A stretch of 58,298 nt of DNA from Opitutus sp. ER46 (GTDB lineage: Bacteria; Verrucomicrobiota; Verrucomicrobiia; Opitutales; Opitutaceae): contig NZ_QAYX01000010.1 of NCBI RefSeq assembly GCF_003054705.1, positions 1-58,298 on the forward strand, written 5' to 3'. A program made the translations under genes and the position numbers. The notes below the pieces were generated by a model. The model was not told the DNA's origin. It saw only the letters and a list, made by a program, of their open reading frames with translations, and ran no database searches. How positions within the stretch are numbered: the stretch's first letter is position 1; each line of letters begins with the position of its first letter. This document shows positions 56,601 through 58,298 of this stretch, one piece after another.

Positions 56601-57759
56601 GGTTCGCGCGTTCGCAATGCTCGCGGACTCTGCTTTTGCTCTGTGGCAAACGGGACAGCATGATACAGCTGTCGAGCGGCTGGGGTTGGCGCTCGAACGC
56701 GCACCCCAATTGCCCGATCCTCGTTCGAGCCTTGGCGCACTGCGCGCTCTGAAGGCTTTCGGTCACATGCTGAATCAACTGGCTTGGGCTGGTCGGGGTC
56801 GCGCGGCCGATGTAGACCATGCACCCTTAGTCGCAGGATTTTGCAGCGATCCGCGGGCCGACGAGCGGTTGCGCGAACTTCCGCCGCCCAACGTCGCTTA
56901 TTTTTGGATGCTCTACTTGTGGCTCGAACTCGACCACTTGCCCGCGCTTCCGCGCTACGCGAACAAATGGGCCGAATTGAGGCAGGTCCGGCTGCCATCG
57001 CTCCAATATTTCTTATTGGAGCTTGAAACCCGGCGCCGCCTCAAAGCCGCCGACTACGCAACCTTGCTACCCTTGGCGCTGGAGACTGCGGCGACCCTGG
57101 CGGCGCTTCATGCCTTGAAGATCGAGGACCCCAGTCAGTTCGTCACCCCTGTCGCCGATTTGCCTCCGCAGCCGTATGAGCTGCTGGCACCGTTTCCCAT
57201 TCCCATTCTACTGCTCAGCACTCTGACATTTGCCGCCTTGTCGTCTCACCCAGTTGGGCCGGTTCTTGAGGCCTGGAGGGCCGCAGCTGCTGGCACGCCC
57301 CTGCAAAACGAATTAACGAACCTGCTTGATGGACTCGCGGGCGCCTTTGCAGCGCCTATCGACGACTCCACGGCGGCCGCGGCCTCGGAAGCAGATGACT
57401 GGGTGCGTTGGGCGCACGCGCTGCGCGTCGTGACGGAACTTCCGGTGGCTCCCAATCCGCTGCTCGTCGTCACAATCTTCTTCTCGTTTTCGCGCTGGCC
57501 GGTGCGGTCGTTCGGCTGGTTCGTGGACACCATGGCCCTCCTTGATCGCAAGATTTCCGCGCAGTGGGTGCGGGCTTGCGAGCAGCGTTTCGCATTCAGC
57601 AACCCAACTCTCTTTGTGCCGGAAATAAGGGGCCTGGCCACCGATCCAGAAGGCACGGTTGCACATATCGCCAAAATCGCGGTCGCCGCCGTTCCTTCGC
57701 TTCATGTGAACGTGGGCAAAGGTTTGCTCGACGCGGTGCGTCAGGTCGCAACCTCCTGA
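53695..57759 (+). CDS. Nuclease-STAND NTPase, candidate anti-phage protein
   Basis: A 1354-residue protein with three parts. (1) Residues about 10-130 look like a Cap4/DUF4297 PD-(D/E)xK nuclease: FRGYGYQ at 18-24, Glu44/Asp48 in AERAEDFVTF, and Gln61-Val-Lys63 in AQVKALTGE. (2) A P-loop ATPase: Walker A GSSGMGKST (315-323) and Walker B FGLLIDDLP with Asp371/Asp372, the STAND arrangement. (3) A long alpha-helical repeat tail (about 560-1354), TPR-like (for example RYPEAQRHFEASLSNNPWRG). Known STAND defence proteins (Avs) recognise phage proteins through such tails and activate an N-terminal nuclease. Placement on an integrase island supports this; the target is unknown. ATG 53695 is chosen because the upstream frame lacks domain character. 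Confidence 0.8.
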   Translation: MDIPPIESPANQQAHDKFRGYGYQCWLTVDAWLELKPNDLLFAERAEDFVTFSDQQAQVAQVKALTGEITLRSESVAEAINHLWAFQKLSPATDIRFSFLTTAGVTTEKGDPFDGVTGLSLWKTAAATGNLAKVEALRAFLAADESVGKNLDQDVRDYLKSATPADFLAKIVRALVWETGRDDDSGVRATVESRLAVLAERHFGATPAHGRNLAATLFADVYAVASAKEKVALTAAGLLAATQRHLVPDVLTALSARRQELLGGVFAGATGVTPNWFFSDTVPPIEPGADFSRRESAVADLQKAVGVAAFIVIVGSSGMGKSTLAQLFAAATGGNWLLFRASEESFRTFRGVQECISLIAQQPPPFGLLIDDLPWERLDAGAMNLMRGLALMARRRGARLVFTNQRPPSAVELASAGLSEAVVVKAPPLIDAEIVEITTRMGCADQKIAERWAPMVAAQTSGHPQLVHAQLIALRERGWPDVSVDEFSAASAAVQEARDRKQILLANLGVDETELLTRLSVLFGPFRRDHALALGQQLERIVKATAAFERLHGPWIERASSERFQLSPLIGPSLLVGLTPERTKAMRIAAVEAVVSCKPFEAIDAVHAMLNVVLSQATDYATPLLMQFMWVPKEHSAGLHALLSWAPFMFTDGQPVFPGWPAVDFLFRVLQFEVAADTLPAQCEHFLGLCDQIIAAERDSESADSLRAILAFSLVKAEGAPVPFRRLLWCIDVLRHVTAQMNKEGANLPSKLLPDIFHAESAEDEAEVFVVLGIFMRAGRLSELRQLLETLEHASDEDRSRYLRALCRFKPSVLMAFDRVWLAEEKKPIRSWDATLALFHDFLNAAVQWGNELFAACAARGISVIENEYLNRPEEAAHVLDRLAPADPEVAAIISEQRGKIAFLAKRYPEAQRHFEASLSNNPWRGLTLSGVVNCYQNAGTAAGHAGDWAASAAHFLAGSELAAEDEDEVRAFAMLADSAFALWQTGQHDTAVERLGLALERAPQLPDPRSSLGALRALKAFGHMLNQLAWAGRGRAADVDHAPLVAGFCSDPRADERLRELPPPNVAYFWMLYLWLELDHLPALPRYANKWAELRQVRLPSLQYFLLELETRRRLKAADYATLLPLALETAATLAALHALKIEDPSQFVTPVADLPPQPYELLAPFPIPILLLSTLTFAALSSHPVGPVLEAWRAAAAGTPLQNELTNLLDGLAGAFAAPIDDSTAAAASEADDWVRWAHALRVVTELPVAPNPLLVVTIFFSFSRWPVRSFGWFVDTMALLDRKISAQWVRACEQRFAFSNPTLFVPEIRGLATDPEGTVAHIAKIAVAAVPSLHVNVGKGLLDAVRQVATS

Positions 57760-57874
57760 CTCTTTTATTCAGCCTTCGTTTGTGGCCAGCCACTGCCGCA
57801 TTATGTCCGGCTAATGACGATCGGTGCCTTGTAGGCTAAAGGTGCGGACGGTTTTCAAAATCAATCGGCATTGG
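57760..57874. other. Short gap after the nuclease-STAND gene
   Basis: No clear terminator hairpin. CTCTTTTATTCAGCC follows the stop codon. No gene. Confidence 0.4.
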
Positions 57875-58275
57875 TCAGTTGGCACGCGGCAACGCCGGCT
57901 GCATTTCCGGAGGGAGCCTCGCAATGCATCGTTTTGTGATTCGGTTGAGGCTCTCTTGGATGAACGGGAGCCTGTTCTCGATTTTGCAGAGAGAGTCCAG
58001 GTGTTGCCCGAAATGAAATTTCTGGGTTCGAGGTGAGGAGTCATCTTCCTTCGCGTGCCTTATCGCACGGAGGAGTGTCGTCGACCCAGCCCGCACACGT
58101 TCGACCATTTTTTCGAATTCTCCGATGCTGAGGAAGAACACGTTCTCCAGAGGGAGCGGCAGCCTCGTCCCGAATTCCCGCGTTAAGTTTGAAGTAAGGC
58201 TCTCACCGAGCGTATTCGCGAGGTGGCTGCTGCATCGTAAGCGTTCAATTTGGACGGCTGATGTATATCCAACAT
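57875..58275 (-). pseudogene. Frameshifted ORF of unknown function at the element edge
   Basis: On the minus strand, a start at 58275 reads MLDIHQPSKLNAYDAAATSR for 30 codons to a TAA. In another frame, downstream coding continues as TREFGTRLPLPLENVFFLSIG, EFEKMVERVRAG, RAIRHAKEDDSS and QKFHFGQHLDSLCK to a stop at 57875 (the in-frame initiator there is only a GTG at 58141). The two segments read as one protein with a -1 shift near 58200. It may be a decayed gene, a sequencing or assembly error, or less likely a programmed shift. No family recognised. Its start lies inside a palindrome, as in autoregulated antitoxin genes. Confidence 0.5.
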
Positions 58276-58293
58276 GCTATATATCAATAGCAT
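58274..58293. promoter_or_regulatory. Palindrome overlapping the start of the terminal ORF
   Basis: ATGCTAT (58274-58280) and ATAGCAT (58287-58293) form a 7-bp inverted repeat with a 6-nt A+T spacer. The minus-strand start codon is 58275-58273, inside it. This resembles an autoregulatory operator, as at the toxin-antitoxin pair near 29150. Confidence 0.6.
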
Positions 58294-58298
58294 ATATT

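Larger units (their letters stand above)
51990..58298. mobile_element. Probable integrative element at a tRNA gene, right end outside the window
   Basis: From the tRNA 3' end onward come a tyrosine recombinase, a 410-bp non-coding gap, a large nuclease-STAND gene and an apparently frameshifted ORF. Base use becomes visibly less G+C-rich than in the flank. I found no second copy of the tRNA 3' end up to 58298, so the element continues beyond. Confidence 0.75.

Noticed and set aside
57700-58298. A second copy of the tRNA 3' end as the right attachment site
   Set aside because: No match of useful length was seen in the last 600 bp.

Overview
The window is a strongly G+C-rich bacterial chromosome segment with a Gram-negative envelope: DegP, a lipoprotein, an outer-membrane barrel and an exopolysaccharide kinase. 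I infer Verrucomicrobiota, most likely Opitutaceae. The grounds are a fused aroA-cmk gene, RNase HII together with RNase HIII, a bS21 gene, an ADOP-type permease and abundant interspersed simple-sequence repeats. No rRNA or marker-gene alignment was possible, so the taxonomy is inference.

Layout. 1-790: repeats and a nested 67-bp inverted repeat. 791-9187 (minus): OmpR-type two-component pair, DegP-like protease, DnaE. 9330-19213: ADOP permease, rpsU, a TIM-barrel isomerase-like protein, mutY, RNase HIII, a membrane protein, tandem repeats, RNase HII and an NtrB-like kinase. 19301-28376: lipoprotein, an ECF sigma operon with a Spy/CpxP-like protein, an NtrC-like sigma-54 activator, then three genes for surface polysaccharide (GT39-like protein, outer-membrane barrel, Wzc-like kinase). 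28426-29337 (minus): a Phd/PIN toxin-antitoxin pair with its operator, and tRNA-Gly. 29562-37008: left-handed beta-helix protein, trpS, the tyrA / aroA-cmk / plsC group, an EVE-domain protein, a 38-residue membrane protein and a PIN-TRAM protein.

37136-51532 is accessory-looking. It holds a two-gene unit with a trypsin-nuclease fusion, a tRNA-Ala(CGC) followed by a GIY-YIG gene boxed by 57-bp direct repeats that begin with the tRNA 3' end, several small lineage-specific proteins, a DUF374 acyltransferase, a divergent MocR/EamA pair and a YetF-like protein.

51915-58298 is a probable integrative element. A CAU-anticodon tRNA is followed by a tyrosine recombinase, then a 1354-residue protein combining a Cap4/DUF4297-like nuclease domain with a STAND-type P-loop NTPase and a helical-repeat tail. 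A frameshifted ORF whose start lies in a palindrome comes last. The right end of the element is not in the window.

The best candidates for undescribed biology are the nuclease-STAND island, the tRNA-tail GIY-YIG cassette, and the protease-nuclease gene with its unknown partner.
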